From CAZYMF01 sp964648215 (GTDB taxonomy: Bacteria > Desulfobacterota > Binatia > HRBIN30 > JACQVA1), in NCBI GenBank assembly GCA_964648215.1, contig CAZYMF010000053.1, positions 1 to 26,142 on the forward strand: 26,142 nt of DNA, written 5' to 3'. A program made the position numbers and the translations under genes. Positions within the stretch are counted from its first letter, which is position 1; each line of letters begins with the position of its first letter. Below the pieces are notes generated by a model. The model was not told the DNA's origin and did not search any database. It saw only the letters and a program-made list of their open reading frames with translations. This document shows positions 1 through 6,736 of this stretch, one piece after another.

Positions 1-42
1 GTAGCGGACGCGCTCGATGGTTGGGAAGAAGGGTTCGGCCAT
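1..42 (-). CDS. xylA: Xylose isomerase, N-terminal fragment (runs off window start)
   Basis: Only 14 codons lie in the window. They read MAEPFFPTIERVRY, starting at an ATG at 42-40 with a strong AAGGAG ribosome site 6 nt upstream. Bacterial xylose isomerases commonly begin this way, with an acidic/aromatic start followed by (I/V)xxxxYEGP; here the fragment stops at the Tyr. The enzyme converts D-xylose to D-xylulose in the cytoplasm. The assignment leans on context: xylulokinase, the next enzyme of the pathway, lies upstream on the same strand. Without the GxxExxY cassette between them the two genes would be about 45 nt apart, normal operon spacing. The identity is an inference from a short peptide plus neighbourhood; the rest of the gene lies outside the window. 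Confidence 0.72.
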   Translation of the reverse strand, partial: MAEPFFPTIERVRY

Positions 43-79
43 TACCGTCTCCTTATTGCGCGTGTGAAAGAAACGGAAA

Positions 80-543
80 ATGAACCACAGAGGCACCGAG
101 TCCACAGAGAATGCCTCAGAGGCTGACGCGCTTGATCCCATCGACGAGGCGCTCGACGTTGAAATTGATCAGGAGACCCCGCTTCAACCCCGTCAACTTC
201 AGGTACGTGAGCAGCTGTGCGGTGTGGATCGCAAGCAGCGACTCGACGACCTTGAGTTCGACAATGAGTTCGCCTCCCACCAGCAGGTCCAGCCGGAAGT
301 CCTCCAGCGTTTTCCCCTTGTACCGGACCGGCACGGATTGCTGACGTGCCACGGCCACTTGGCGCAACTCAAGCTCGCGCGCGAGAGCCTTTTCGTAGAT
401 GGACTCCAGCAGGCCTGGCCCGAAGAACCGATGCACCTCAATCGCAGCGCCGATGATCTCCCGGGTCAGTGGATCCTCCTCGGCAATACCCCCCGTCGTC
501 ATCCGTGCTCCTTCTCGGTGCTCTCTGTGCCTCTGTGGTTCAT
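80..543. mobile_element. GxxExxY cassette bracketed by inverted nonamer arrays
   Basis: A perfect 17-bp inverted repeat, ATGAACCACAGAGGCAC at 80-96 and its complement at 527-543, brackets the GxxExxY gene. Each arm continues inward as a degenerate tandem array with a 9-nt period (CACAGAGGC-like). The left arm holds the stop codon of the gene and the right arm supplies its ribosome site. The unit begins about 10 bp after the xylB stop and ends about 38 bp before the xylA start, so it looks inserted into a compact xylB-xylA operon. There is no transposase and no clear target-site duplication, so the means of movement is unknown. A gene-free copy of the same array lies at 2208-2247. Confidence 0.6.
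116..502 (-). CDS. GxxExxY family protein
   Basis: A 128-residue protein of the GxxExxY family (Pfam PDDEXK_3-like). The name-giving motif is G30-x-x-E33-x-x-Y36, followed by RLDLLVGGELIVELK, which supplies the Asp and the E-x-K expected of a PD-(D/E)XK nuclease-like fold, and a C-terminal stretch with HTAQLLTYLKL. The biochemical role of the family is not established; nuclease activity is inferred from fold similarity only. I chose the ATG at 502 because AAGGAG lies 5 nt upstream. The frame stays open to 556, but that extension only translates the flanking nonamer repeat (PQRHREHRE-like peptide). The gene sits between xylB and xylA on their strand and is unrelated to xylose use, which fits an inserted passenger. 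Confidence 0.85.
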   Translation of the reverse strand: MTTGGIAEEDPLTREIIGAAIEVHRFFGPGLLESIYEKALARELELRQVAVARQQSVPVRYKGKTLEDFRLDLLVGGELIVELKVVESLLAIHTAQLLTYLKLTGLKRGLLINFNVERLVDGIKRVSL

Positions 544-552
544 CCATCTCCT

Positions 553-2022
553 TCAATCTTCTCCATCCGCGAACGTCGCGCGTAGGTCCCTATAGAGCCG
601 GCGGTAGAGCGCGAGTCGCGCGCGATAGCGCTGGCGCAAGCCAGGATCCGGCTCCACGACCGTCGCGATCGGAGGCGCGACGCAGACGTCCGCGGGGCTC
701 TCGCCGGTGCAGGCGAGGCGGGCGAGGCGCGCCGCGCCGAAGGCCGGGCCGTGCTCGCCGCCGCGGGGATAACTCAGCCGGCGATCGAGAGTGCTGGCGA
801 GAATGCGCCCCCACAGCGGGCTGCGGGCACCGCCGCCGATGACCGACACCTCTTCGATCGCCGTTCCGGCCTCGACGAGCGCGTCCTGCCCGTCGGCGAA
901 GGCAAACGCCACGCCTTCGAGCACGGCGCGCCCGAGATCGGCCCGCGTGGTCTCGTGCGTGAGCCCGAAGAAGACTCCCTTCGCTCGCGGATCGTTGTGC
1001 GGCGTGCGCTCGCCCGAAAGATACGGGAGGAAGACCACACCCGAATCGCGATCGCTCCGCTCGATTTCCTGCAACAGATCCTCCTCGTTGGACGAGCCGG
1101 TCAGCGCCACCACCCACGAGAGGCAACTGGCGGCGCTGAGAATGACGGACATCTGGTGCCAGGTGTCGGGCAGGCAGTGGCAGAACGTGTGCACCGCGCG
1201 ATCCGGGTTGGGCGCGTAGGCGCCGTCGGCGACGAAGTAGACGCCCGAGGTACCGAGCGACAGGAACGCCTGGCCCGGTCGAATCACACCGGCACCGGCG
1301 GCGCCGGCCGCGTCGTCGCCGGCGCCGCCGGCGACGAGCACGCCGCGCGGGAATCCCCATTCGGCAGCGGGGTCGGCGCGGAGGACGCCGGTCGCCTGCG
1401 ATCCCTCGACCACCCTGGGCACGAGCGTTTCCGCCAACCCCGTCGCCGCCAGCATCGCCGGTGACCATGCCCGCCGGCCGACGTCGAGCCACAGAGTGCC
1501 GGCGGCGTCGGACATGTCCGAGGCGTACTCGCCGTTCAGGCGCAATCGCAGATAGTCCTTGGGAAGGAGAACTCTCCTCACGCGGCGAAACACGTCGGGC
1601 TCGTGCTCGGCGACCCACAGCAGCTTCGGCGCGGTGAAGCCCGGCATCGCCAGGTTGCCGGTGATCGCGCGGCTGCGGGGCTCGCGCATCTCCAGGGTCG
1701 CGCACTGCGCCGCGCTGCGGCCGTCGTTCCACAGGATCGCCGGACGCAGCACGCGGTCGTGGTCGTCGAGCAGCACGGCGCCGTGCATCTGGCCGGCAAG
1801 GCCGACGGCGCGAACGCCGCCCAGCTCCCGCGGATGTCTCCGGCGCAGCTGGGCCACGGCCGCCTGTGTCGCCTGCCACCAGGCCTCGGGATCCTGCTCC
1901 GACCACAGCGGTCGAGGGCGCTGCACCGCGAGGGTCACGCTCGCCTGATCGATCACCTTCTGGTGATCGTCAACCAACAGAATCTTCAGTGCCGAGGTGC
2001 CCAGATCGATGCCGAGGTACAT
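553..2022 (-). CDS. xylB: Xylulokinase
   Basis: A 489-residue FGGY-family sugar kinase, full length for XylB, which phosphorylates D-xylulose to D-xylulose 5-phosphate with ATP. The N-terminus MYLGIDLGTSALK is the first phosphate-binding motif. LWSEQDPEAWW, GLAGQMHGA, RPAILWNDGR, MPGFTAPKLLWV, LPKDYLRLRL and SDMSDAAGT follow in the order seen in E. coli XylB. AGGAGDDAAGA carries the likely catalytic Asp, and SLGTSGVYF and IGGGARS complete the C-terminal ATPase lobe. The ATG at 2022 has GGAGAG 6 nt upstream. It is the first gene of a leftward unit xylB, GxxExxY, xylA; E. coli has xylA first. The stop is 10 nt from the outer end of the GxxExxY cassette. Identification is very secure. Confidence 0.97.
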   Translation of the reverse strand: MYLGIDLGTSALKILLVDDHQKVIDQASVTLAVQRPRPLWSEQDPEAWWQATQAAVAQLRRRHPRELGGVRAVGLAGQMHGAVLLDDHDRVLRPAILWNDGRSAAQCATLEMREPRSRAITGNLAMPGFTAPKLLWVAEHEPDVFRRVRRVLLPKDYLRLRLNGEYASDMSDAAGTLWLDVGRRAWSPAMLAATGLAETLVPRVVEGSQATGVLRADPAAEWGFPRGVLVAGGAGDDAAGAAGAGVIRPGQAFLSLGTSGVYFVADGAYAPNPDRAVHTFCHCLPDTWHQMSVILSAASCLSWVVALTGSSNEEDLLQEIERSDRDSGVVFLPYLSGERTPHNDPRAKGVFFGLTHETTRADLGRAVLEGVAFAFADGQDALVEAGTAIEEVSVIGGGARSPLWGRILASTLDRRLSYPRGGEHGPAFGAARLARLACTGESPADVCVAPPIATVVEPDPGLRQRYRARLALYRRLYRDLRATFADGED

Positions 2023-2115
2023 GCGCGCTCTCCAGAAGCCCGACTAGCGAACCTCACTCGTTATCCCCAAAACCGAAAATACCGAACCGTGGCGCGGGCG
2101 TCGCCCGCAAGCCAT

Positions 2116-2143
2116 GTCGGGCGTCGGGTGTCGGGAGTCGGGC
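2116..2143. repeat. Four tandem heptamers, consensus GTCGGGN
   Basis: Four consecutive 7-nt units, GTCGGGC, GTCGGGT, GTCGGGA and GTCGGGC, differing only in the last base. No clear inverted partner array follows. The array belongs to the short-period class seen elsewhere in this window. Confidence 0.85.
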
Positions 2144-2207
2144 GTGCCCGGTGGTGCAAATCTTCGTGCCGCGCGCCGGATACTGTTCTTCATCTCGATG
2201 TCAGAAT

Positions 2208-2247
2208 GCTCTGTGATCTTGCCCTCTGTGCCCTCTGTGCCTCGGTG
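2208..2247. repeat. Gene-free nonamer array related to the GxxExxY cassette arms
   Basis: The minus strand reads as CACAGAGGG-like 9-mers. On the plus strand two exact GCCCTCTGT units at 2221-2229 and 2230-2238 are followed by GCCTCGGTG, and a partial unit (CTCTGTGAT) lies just before them. The unit matches the arms at 80-119 and 508-543, but no GxxExxY gene and no inverted partner is present. It looks like a remnant or an empty single arm. Confidence 0.8.
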
Positions 2248-2505
2248 GTGAACTCTCTTTCCTCGGATTCAGGTCAGAATCTGGGCCCAGCGCACGCCAA
2301 TGGGCGCGATTGTGGCAGGTGGCAAATTGGCTGGTCAATCCGCCCTCCGTGCAGCGCGCCGCGACCGCGGCTTCGCATCGACAATGCTGCCCCGCGTGCC
2401 ATCGGTTGGCGCGGTCTCGCCGGCACCCAAGGCGGAAGGACCGGCCGTGTGAGCCCAGGGGGGGAGTGGGCCGGGCTGCTCATTCGTTGTAGAGAACGAC
2501 GAGGG

Positions 2506-3765
2506 ATGGATGCCCCCGTTGCCACCTTCGAGCGCCTGCTGGTGGCGCTGCTCGTCGGCCTGTTGATCGGCCTCGATCGCGAGCGCACCGAGGTGCGCAA
2601 GGGTCGCGCGCCGTTCGCCGGGGTGCGCACCTTTCCGCTGATCGCGCTCGCGGGGGCCGTCCCGACGCTGTTGTTGGACACTGCCGGCCCGGGCCTGCTG
2701 ATCGTCAGCTTTCTCGCCGTCGCCGCGGTGACCGTGGTGTCCTACTTGCGCGGCTCCGCGGCCGGCGACGTCGGCGCCACCACCGAGATGGCGGCGCTGG
2801 CGACCTTCCTGCTCGGGGTCGTGGCCGGCGCCGGACAACTGCTGGTGGCCGGCGCCACCGGCGTCGCTGTCGCCGTCTTGCTCGTCGCCAAGCCGCGCCT
2901 CGAGGGCTTCTCCAAGGCTCTCACCACCGAAGAGCTTTCGGCGGCGCTGGAGCTGGCGGTGATCTCGGTGATCGTGCTGCCGTTGTTGCCGAATCACGGC
3001 TACGGGCCGTGGCAAGTGTTCAATCCATTCAAGATTTGGCTCGTCGTGGTGCTGGTGTCGGCGCTGTCGTTCACCGGCTTCGTCGCCATGCGCCTGTGGG
3101 GACAGAGGCAGGGCCTGATCATCGCCGGCGTGGTCGGATCCATGGTGTCGAGCACGGCGGTGACGATGGCGATGGCCTCGCGCGCCCGCGCCAGCAAGTC
3201 GTTGGCGGGCGCGGCGGCGTCGGCGACCGTGCTGGCCTCCACGGTCATGTGCCTGCGGGTGGTGGTGCTGACCGGTGTGATCGGGCCGGGAATTCTGCCC
3301 TGGCTGGCGCCCGTCATCGGCGTCATGACCGTCAGCGGCCTGGTGGCGGCGTGGTTGCTGCGCGGGCAGAAGGAAACCGACGCCGAGTCCGACGCGGCTT
3401 TCACCAACCCGTTCAGCCTGACCGCCGCCGTCTCCTTCGCCGCGATCTACACGCTGGTGCTGCTCGGCGTCGAGGCGGCTCATCACTACATCGGCCCGCG
3501 CGGCATGTACCTCGCCGCGGCGTTGTCGGCGCTGGTCGACGTCGACGCGGTCTCCCTCGCCATTACGCAGATGGCGCCGGCCACTCTGGGCTGGCAGGCT
3601 GCCGCCATCGGAGTGACGATCGCTTCGGTGACCAACACCCTGGTCAAGCTCGCCATCGCCGTGACCGCCGGCGCTGGCGCCTTCCGCGTCCGCGTGGCCG
3701 CCGCGCTCGGGGTGATGGCGGCGGTCGGCGCGCTCGCCGGGCTGGTATTGTTCGTCGGGCTGTAG
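2506..3765 (+). CDS. MgtC/SapB family membrane protein with DUF4010 domain
   Basis: A 419-residue integral membrane protein. The N-terminal part (about 8-130) is MgtC/SapB-like: LLVALLVGLLIGLDRER, then GVRTFPLIALAGA and GATTEMAALATFLLGV. The C-terminal part (about 160-415) is a DUF4010 region with many hydrophobic helices, including GSMVSSTAVTMAMA and ALSALVDVDAVSLAITQMA. Proteins of this two-domain type sit in the inner membrane. MgtC relatives are linked to survival in low magnesium and to acid or intracellular stress, but the DUF4010 fusion has no settled substrate. The frame is open far upstream into xylB antisense sequence; I chose ATG 2506 because it precedes the conserved first helix and has GAGGG just before it, although the spacing is unusually short. 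It converges on the small secreted protein at 3782. Confidence 0.88.
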   Translation: MDAPVATFERLLVALLVGLLIGLDRERTEVRKGRAPFAGVRTFPLIALAGAVPTLLLDTAGPGLLIVSFLAVAAVTVVSYLRGSAAGDVGATTEMAALATFLLGVVAGAGQLLVAGATGVAVAVLLVAKPRLEGFSKALTTEELSAALELAVISVIVLPLLPNHGYGPWQVFNPFKIWLVVVLVSALSFTGFVAMRLWGQRQGLIIAGVVGSMVSSTAVTMAMASRARASKSLAGAAASATVLASTVMCLRVVVLTGVIGPGILPWLAPVIGVMTVSGLVAAWLLRGQKETDAESDAAFTNPFSLTAAVSFAAIYTLVLLGVEAAHHYIGPRGMYLAAALSALVDVDAVSLAITQMAPATLGWQAAAIGVTIASVTNTLVKLAIAVTAGAGAFRVRVAAALGVMAAVGALAGLVLFVGL

Positions 3766-3774
3766 CCCGACGAA
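3751..3774. terminator. Hairpin over the stop codon, likely bidirectional transcription end
   Basis: TTCGTCGGGC (3751-3760) pairs perfectly with GCCCGACGAA (3765-3774) around a TGTA loop. The TAG stop of the MgtC-like gene begins in the loop. It lies in a 16-nt gap between convergent genes. There is no T-run, so it is a hairpin of terminator position rather than a classical intrinsic terminator. Confidence 0.5.
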
Positions 3775-3781
3775 GGTGCTG

Positions 3782-4111
3782 CTAGTGGCCGACAGGAGGC
3801 GGGCCGGCCGCGCCCAGAGGCGGCGGTCCGGCCGCGCCCAGCGGCGGTGGTCCCGCCGCTCCGAACGGAGCCGGGCCGGCCGCGCCCGCGGCAGGCAGGC
3901 CCTGCGGCGAGCGCAGGCGTCGCTGCTGCCGGAGCTGGGCGCAGGCCTGGACCCGGGCGATGCTCAAGCCGGTGGCGCGAGAAATTTGCGCCACCGAGTT
4001 GCCTTGACGCAACAGATCACGGACCTGGCCACAGTCCTGCGCCATCGCCGGGGTCGGCATCAGCCACAGAACACCCCACAGGAAGACCACAGAAACTGCG
4101 AGTGCCTTCAT
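3782..4111 (-). CDS. Small secreted protein: HTH-like segment plus Gly/Pro repeats
   Basis: A 109-residue protein that I cannot name. Residues 1-24 form a clear signal peptide with a cleavage site after AMA, so it should be exported. The mature part starts with a segment between Cys27 and Cys57 whose core, VAQISRATGLSIARVQAC, resembles a helix-turn-helix, which is odd for an exported protein; the two Cys could form a disulphide. The tail (about 76-109) is built of 8-residue repeats GPPPLGAA, encoded by 24-nt DNA repeats. The ATG at 4111 has AGGAGAAG upstream, and a good promoter precedes it at 4204-4232. It is monocistronic and convergent with the MgtC-like gene. DNA binding is not implied; the HTH resemblance may be only structural. 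Confidence 0.75.
   Translation of the reverse strand: MKALAVSVVFLWGVLWLMPTPAMAQDCGQVRDLLRQGNSVAQISRATGLSIARVQACAQLRQQRRLRSPQGLPAAGAAGPAPFGAAGPPPLGAAGPPPLGAAGPPPVGH
3786..3881. repeat. 24-bp in-frame tandem repeats in the small secreted protein gene
   Basis: About four degenerate 24-bp units (GC-rich, read on the minus strand) encode GPxPxGAA. The two inner units give identical peptides, and the outer ones have diverged (PAPF and PPPV variants). In-frame units of this kind can change copy number by slippage without breaking the frame. Boundaries are approximate. Confidence 0.7.
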
Positions 4112-4203
4112 CGGCTTCTCCTGTCCCTGCCTCGAATCAAACGTCCGGCGGGCGATTTCGTTGCGGTCGACGTTGCCGTCCGTTCTCTCCGGCGCTCATC
4201 CAA

Positions 4204-4232
4204 AGTATAGGGCCGCCGCGAAGCCGAGACAA
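4204..4232 (-). promoter_or_regulatory. Sigma-70 type promoter for the small secreted protein
   Basis: On the minus strand TTGTCT (4232-4227) is separated by exactly 17 nt from TATACT (4209-4204). The predicted start near 4197 leaves a leader of about 85 nt before the ATG at 4111. This is one of the best housekeeping-type promoters in the window. It is a sequence prediction only. Confidence 0.65.
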
Positions 4233-4312
4233 CGGAGGATTCGCCATCACCACGCAGCGGATGAGATTAGCCGAGTGATGGTGTATAAACGACCCTTCCC
4301 GCAGGAGGAGAG

Positions 4313-4648
4313 ATGAGCGATTTCTACAAGGCGGACAGCGGCAAGAAGCTGCGCAAGCTGCGCGAGCTCAAGCCGGATCTGTTCAAGGCCTTCGTCGATT
4401 TCGACGCCAAGGTGTTCGAGGAGGGCGCCTTGTCGGTGAAAACCAAGGAGCTGATCGCCGTGGCTACGGCGCATATCACGCAATGCCCGTACTGCATCGA
4501 GGCGCACACGCGGCGCGCCAAGAAGGCGGGGGCCGGCGACGCCGAGGTGGCCGAGGCCATCTTCGTAGCCATGGCGCTGCGGGCCGGCGGCTCGTGGGCG
4601 CACAGCTGCATCGCCATGGAGAGCCTGGAAAAAGAGTCGCGGGCGTGA
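4313..4648 (+). CDS. AhpD-like carboxymuconolactone decarboxylase family protein
   Basis: A 111-residue alpha-helical protein of the CMD/AhpD superfamily. The redox signature is complete: KELIAVATAH followed by C58-P-Y-C61-I-E-A-H65, the CxxC-x3-His arrangement used by AhpD-type alkylhydroperoxidases. A disulphide-based peroxidase or reductase role in the cytoplasm is therefore likely; the true substrate is unknown. The ATG at 4313 has GGAGGAG just upstream. The stop overlaps the GTG start of ldcA (GTGA), so the two are probably translationally coupled. It is the first gene of the recycling operon. No functional link between an AhpD-like protein and muropeptide recycling is known to me. Confidence 0.9.
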   Translation: MSDFYKADSGKKLRKLRELKPDLFKAFVDFDAKVFEEGALSVKTKELIAVATAHITQCPYCIEAHTRRAKKAGAGDAEVAEAIFVAMALRAGGSWAHSCIAMESLEKESRA

Positions 4649-5556
4649 GCGTTCCCATCCACAAGCCGGCGCCGCTGCGGCGCGGCGACCTCATCGGCAT
4701 CGTCGCCCCGGCCGCCGCCGTCGACGCGGCGGCGGTGGCCACCGGCGTGCACGCGCTCGAGCAGCTCGGCTTCCGGGTGCAGGTCGGCAGCGCCGTGTTC
4801 CGTCGCGCCGGCTATCTCGCGGGGCGCGACCGCGAGCGTCTCGACGATCTCGTCGAGATGTTTCGCAACCCCGACGTGAAGGCGATCCTCGCCGCCCGCG
4901 GCGGCTACGGCTCGGGGCGGCTGCTGCCCCTGCTCGATCCCGCCATCGCGCGCGAGAACCCCAAGATCGTCGTCGGCTTCAGCGATCTGACCTTCCTGCT
5001 CAACGATCTGCTGCAGCGCGCGAGCCTGGTGACGTTTCACGGTCCGATGGCGGTCAGCCTCGCGGAGCATCCGCAGGCGGCGCCGCGGCTGGCCCGCGCT
5101 CTGACCGGAGATCGGCGCGACTGGAACCTGAGCGCGCGCGACGTGATCCAGCCGGGCACCGCCGAGGGCGTCACCGTCGGCGGCTGCCTGTCGGTGCTCG
5201 TCGCCATGCTCGGCACGCCCTATGCCGTGGAAACCGAGGGTCGTATCCTGTTTCTCGAGGACGCCAACGAGAAGCCCTACCGTGTCGATCGCATGCTCAC
5301 GCAGCTGCGGCAGGCGGGCAAGCTCGACCGCGTCGCCGGCATCGTCTTCGGCGAGATGCCCGGCTGCGTGGCCCATCCGGACGAGGCGACCACCGTGCGC
5401 GACGTGGTGGCGCAGGCCTTCGCGGGGGCCGACTACCCGGTGGCCTTCGGCCTGCCCACGGGGCACGGGGTCGGCTCGGTCACGCTGCCGCTCGGCATCC
5501 GCGCGCGCCTGGCCGGCGAGCGCCTCACGCTGCTGGAGTCGTCGCTGGCGGAATGA
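4645..5556 (+). CDS. ldcA: LD-carboxypeptidase (muramoyltetrapeptide carboxypeptidase, S66)
   Basis: A 303-residue cytoplasmic serine peptidase. LdcA removes the terminal D-Ala from the tetrapeptide released during murein turnover, giving the tripeptide that Mpl reuses. The family triad is visible: Ser113 in VGFSDLTFLL, Glu205 in FLEDANEKPYRVDRM and His274 in LPTGHGVG, with spacing matching characterised LdcA (Ser115, Glu217, His285 in Pseudomonas). RGGYGSGRLLPLLD is the other conserved block, and the N-terminus LRRGDLIGIVAPA is typical. The start is the GTG overlapping the previous stop; the upstream in-frame extension is antisense-like and unsupported. mpl lies two genes downstream, which fits a recycling operon. 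Confidence 0.95.
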   Translation: MSVPIHKPAPLRRGDLIGIVAPAAAVDAAAVATGVHALEQLGFRVQVGSAVFRRAGYLAGRDRERLDDLVEMFRNPDVKAILAARGGYGSGRLLPLLDPAIARENPKIVVGFSDLTFLLNDLLQRASLVTFHGPMAVSLAEHPQAAPRLARALTGDRRDWNLSARDVIQPGTAEGVTVGGCLSVLVAMLGTPYAVETEGRILFLEDANEKPYRVDRMLTQLRQAGKLDRVAGIVFGEMPGCVAHPDEATTVRDVVAQAFAGADYPVAFGLPTGHGVGSVTLPLGIRARLAGERLTLLESSLAE

Positions 5557-5611
5557 GACGGGACGGTCACCGCGGCGGCAAGGAGCCGGGCGGGGCGGAG
5601 GGCGCCGCGGC

Positions 5612-6736
5612 ATGAGCTTCGAGGCGGTGGAGCGCGAGCTCGACGCGGCGATCGGCCGGCGAGCCTTCCCCGGGGCGGTGTTGCTCGTCCGCGACGACGA
5701 ACGCGTCTACCACCGCGCCTTCGGGTCTCGCAGCCTGGAGCCGAGCGTCACGCCGATGCACCCCGACACCATCTTCGACCTGTCATCGCTGACCAAGCCC
5801 TTCGCCACCGGCATCGCCGTCATGCTGCTGGTCGCCGAGGGCAAGCTGCGGCTCGACGATCGGGTGTCGCGCTTCTTTCACAACTTCGGCGTGCACGGGA
5901 AGACGCACATCACTTTTCGCCATCTGCTCAACCACAGCTCCGGCCTGCCCGCCTGGCACGCCTTCTTCAAGGACATCATCCAGACCGAGCACAAGGGCGG
6001 GCGCATCAACTTCCTCGCCAGCCCGGCGGCGAAGGGCTACGTCTACCAGGCCATCCATCGCGAGAAGCTCGAGGCGCCGCCCGGGACGCGCGCGGTGTAC
6101 AGCGATCTCGGCTTCATGCTGCTCGGCGAAGCCGTCGAGGAGATCAGCGGCCTGAGCCTCGACCGCTTCTGCCAGCAGCGGATCTACCGGCCGCTCGGCC
6201 TGCGCTCGGTCGGCTTCGTCGATCTGTGGCGGGCGCGCTCGCGCAAGCTCGAGCCGGTCGCGGAGATGATCGCCCCGACCGAGCGCTGCCCGTGGCGCAA
6301 GAAGATCCTGTGCGGCGAGGTTCACGACGACAACGCCTACGCCATGGGCGGCGTGGCCGGGCACGCCGGTCTGTTCGGCGCCGCGCGCGACCTCGACGTG
6401 CTGCTCGGCCGGCTGTGGCGGTCCTACACGGGCGAGCGCGACTGGGTTCCCCCGGCCATCGTGCGCGAGTTCTGGACCCGTGACGCGGCGGTGCCCGAGT
6501 CGACCTGGGCGCTCGCCTGGGACACTCCCAGCGAGCACGGCTCGAGCGCCGGCACGTTGTTCTCGCGCCACGCCGTCGGCCACCTGGGCTTCACCGGCAC
6601 CTCGGTGTGGCTCGACCTCGATCGCCGGCGGCACGTCATCCTGCTCACCAACCGCGTCCACCCCAACCGCGACAACGAGGCCATCCGCGAGCTCCGTCCA
6701 CTGATTCACGACCGGATCGTGCAGGCGCTGGCATGA
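5612..6736 (+). CDS. Beta-lactamase-fold serine hydrolase (class C/esterase type)
   Basis: A 374-residue protein of the beta-lactamase superfamily (class C, PBP4*, esterase type). The three active-site motifs are present: S59-L-T-K62 in DLSSLTKPF, Tyr163-Ser164-Asp165 in AVYSDLGFMLLGE, and H324-L-G in HLGFTGTS. FRHLLNHSSGLPAW is the usual block after the SxxK helix. No signal peptide is visible, so the protein is probably cytoplasmic, unlike secreted AmpC. Members act as esterases, D-aminopeptidases or peptidases; the substrate cannot be read from sequence. It lies between ldcA (55-nt gap) and mpl (ATGA overlap), so a muropeptide-derived substrate is a reasonable inference. GGAGGG lies 8 nt before the ATG. 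Confidence 0.88.
   Translation: MSFEAVERELDAAIGRRAFPGAVLLVRDDERVYHRAFGSRSLEPSVTPMHPDTIFDLSSLTKPFATGIAVMLLVAEGKLRLDDRVSRFFHNFGVHGKTHITFRHLLNHSSGLPAWHAFFKDIIQTEHKGGRINFLASPAAKGYVYQAIHREKLEAPPGTRAVYSDLGFMLLGEAVEEISGLSLDRFCQQRIYRPLGLRSVGFVDLWRARSRKLEPVAEMIAPTERCPWRKKILCGEVHDDNAYAMGGVAGHAGLFGAARDLDVLLGRLWRSYTGERDWVPPAIVREFWTRDAAVPESTWALAWDTPSEHGSSAGTLFSRHAVGHLGFTGTSVWLDLDRRRHVILLTNRVHPNRDNEAIRELRPLIHDRIVQALA

Larger units (their letters stand above)
2023..2505. other. Gene-free intergenic region with two short tandem arrays
   Basis: About 480 nt between the divergent xylB and mgtC-like genes. I see no convincing gene on either strand; open frames here have no ribosome site and no family resemblance. 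It holds a GCGGGC/GCCCGC hairpin near 2095-2109, a heptamer array (2116-2143) and a gene-free nonamer array (2208-2247). Promoters for both flanking genes should lie here, but no convincing -35/-10 pair was found. Confidence 0.6.

Noticed and set aside
80..543. Insertion sequence
   Set aside because: No transposase and no target-site duplication could be seen; called a cassette, not an IS.
80..595. Plus-strand open frame of 171 codons overlapping the GxxExxY gene
   Set aside because: Its start is the repeat arm itself and the rest is antisense to a recognised family; no ribosome site and no family resemblance.
1603..2505. N-terminal extension of the MgtC-like frame by 301 codons
   Set aside because: It is antisense to xylB and then crosses intergenic repeats; the conserved family start lies at 2506.
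5612..6736. Antibiotic-resistance beta-lactamase
   Set aside because: No signal peptide, and sequence and neighbourhood fit the broad esterase/peptidase branch; no basis for resistance.
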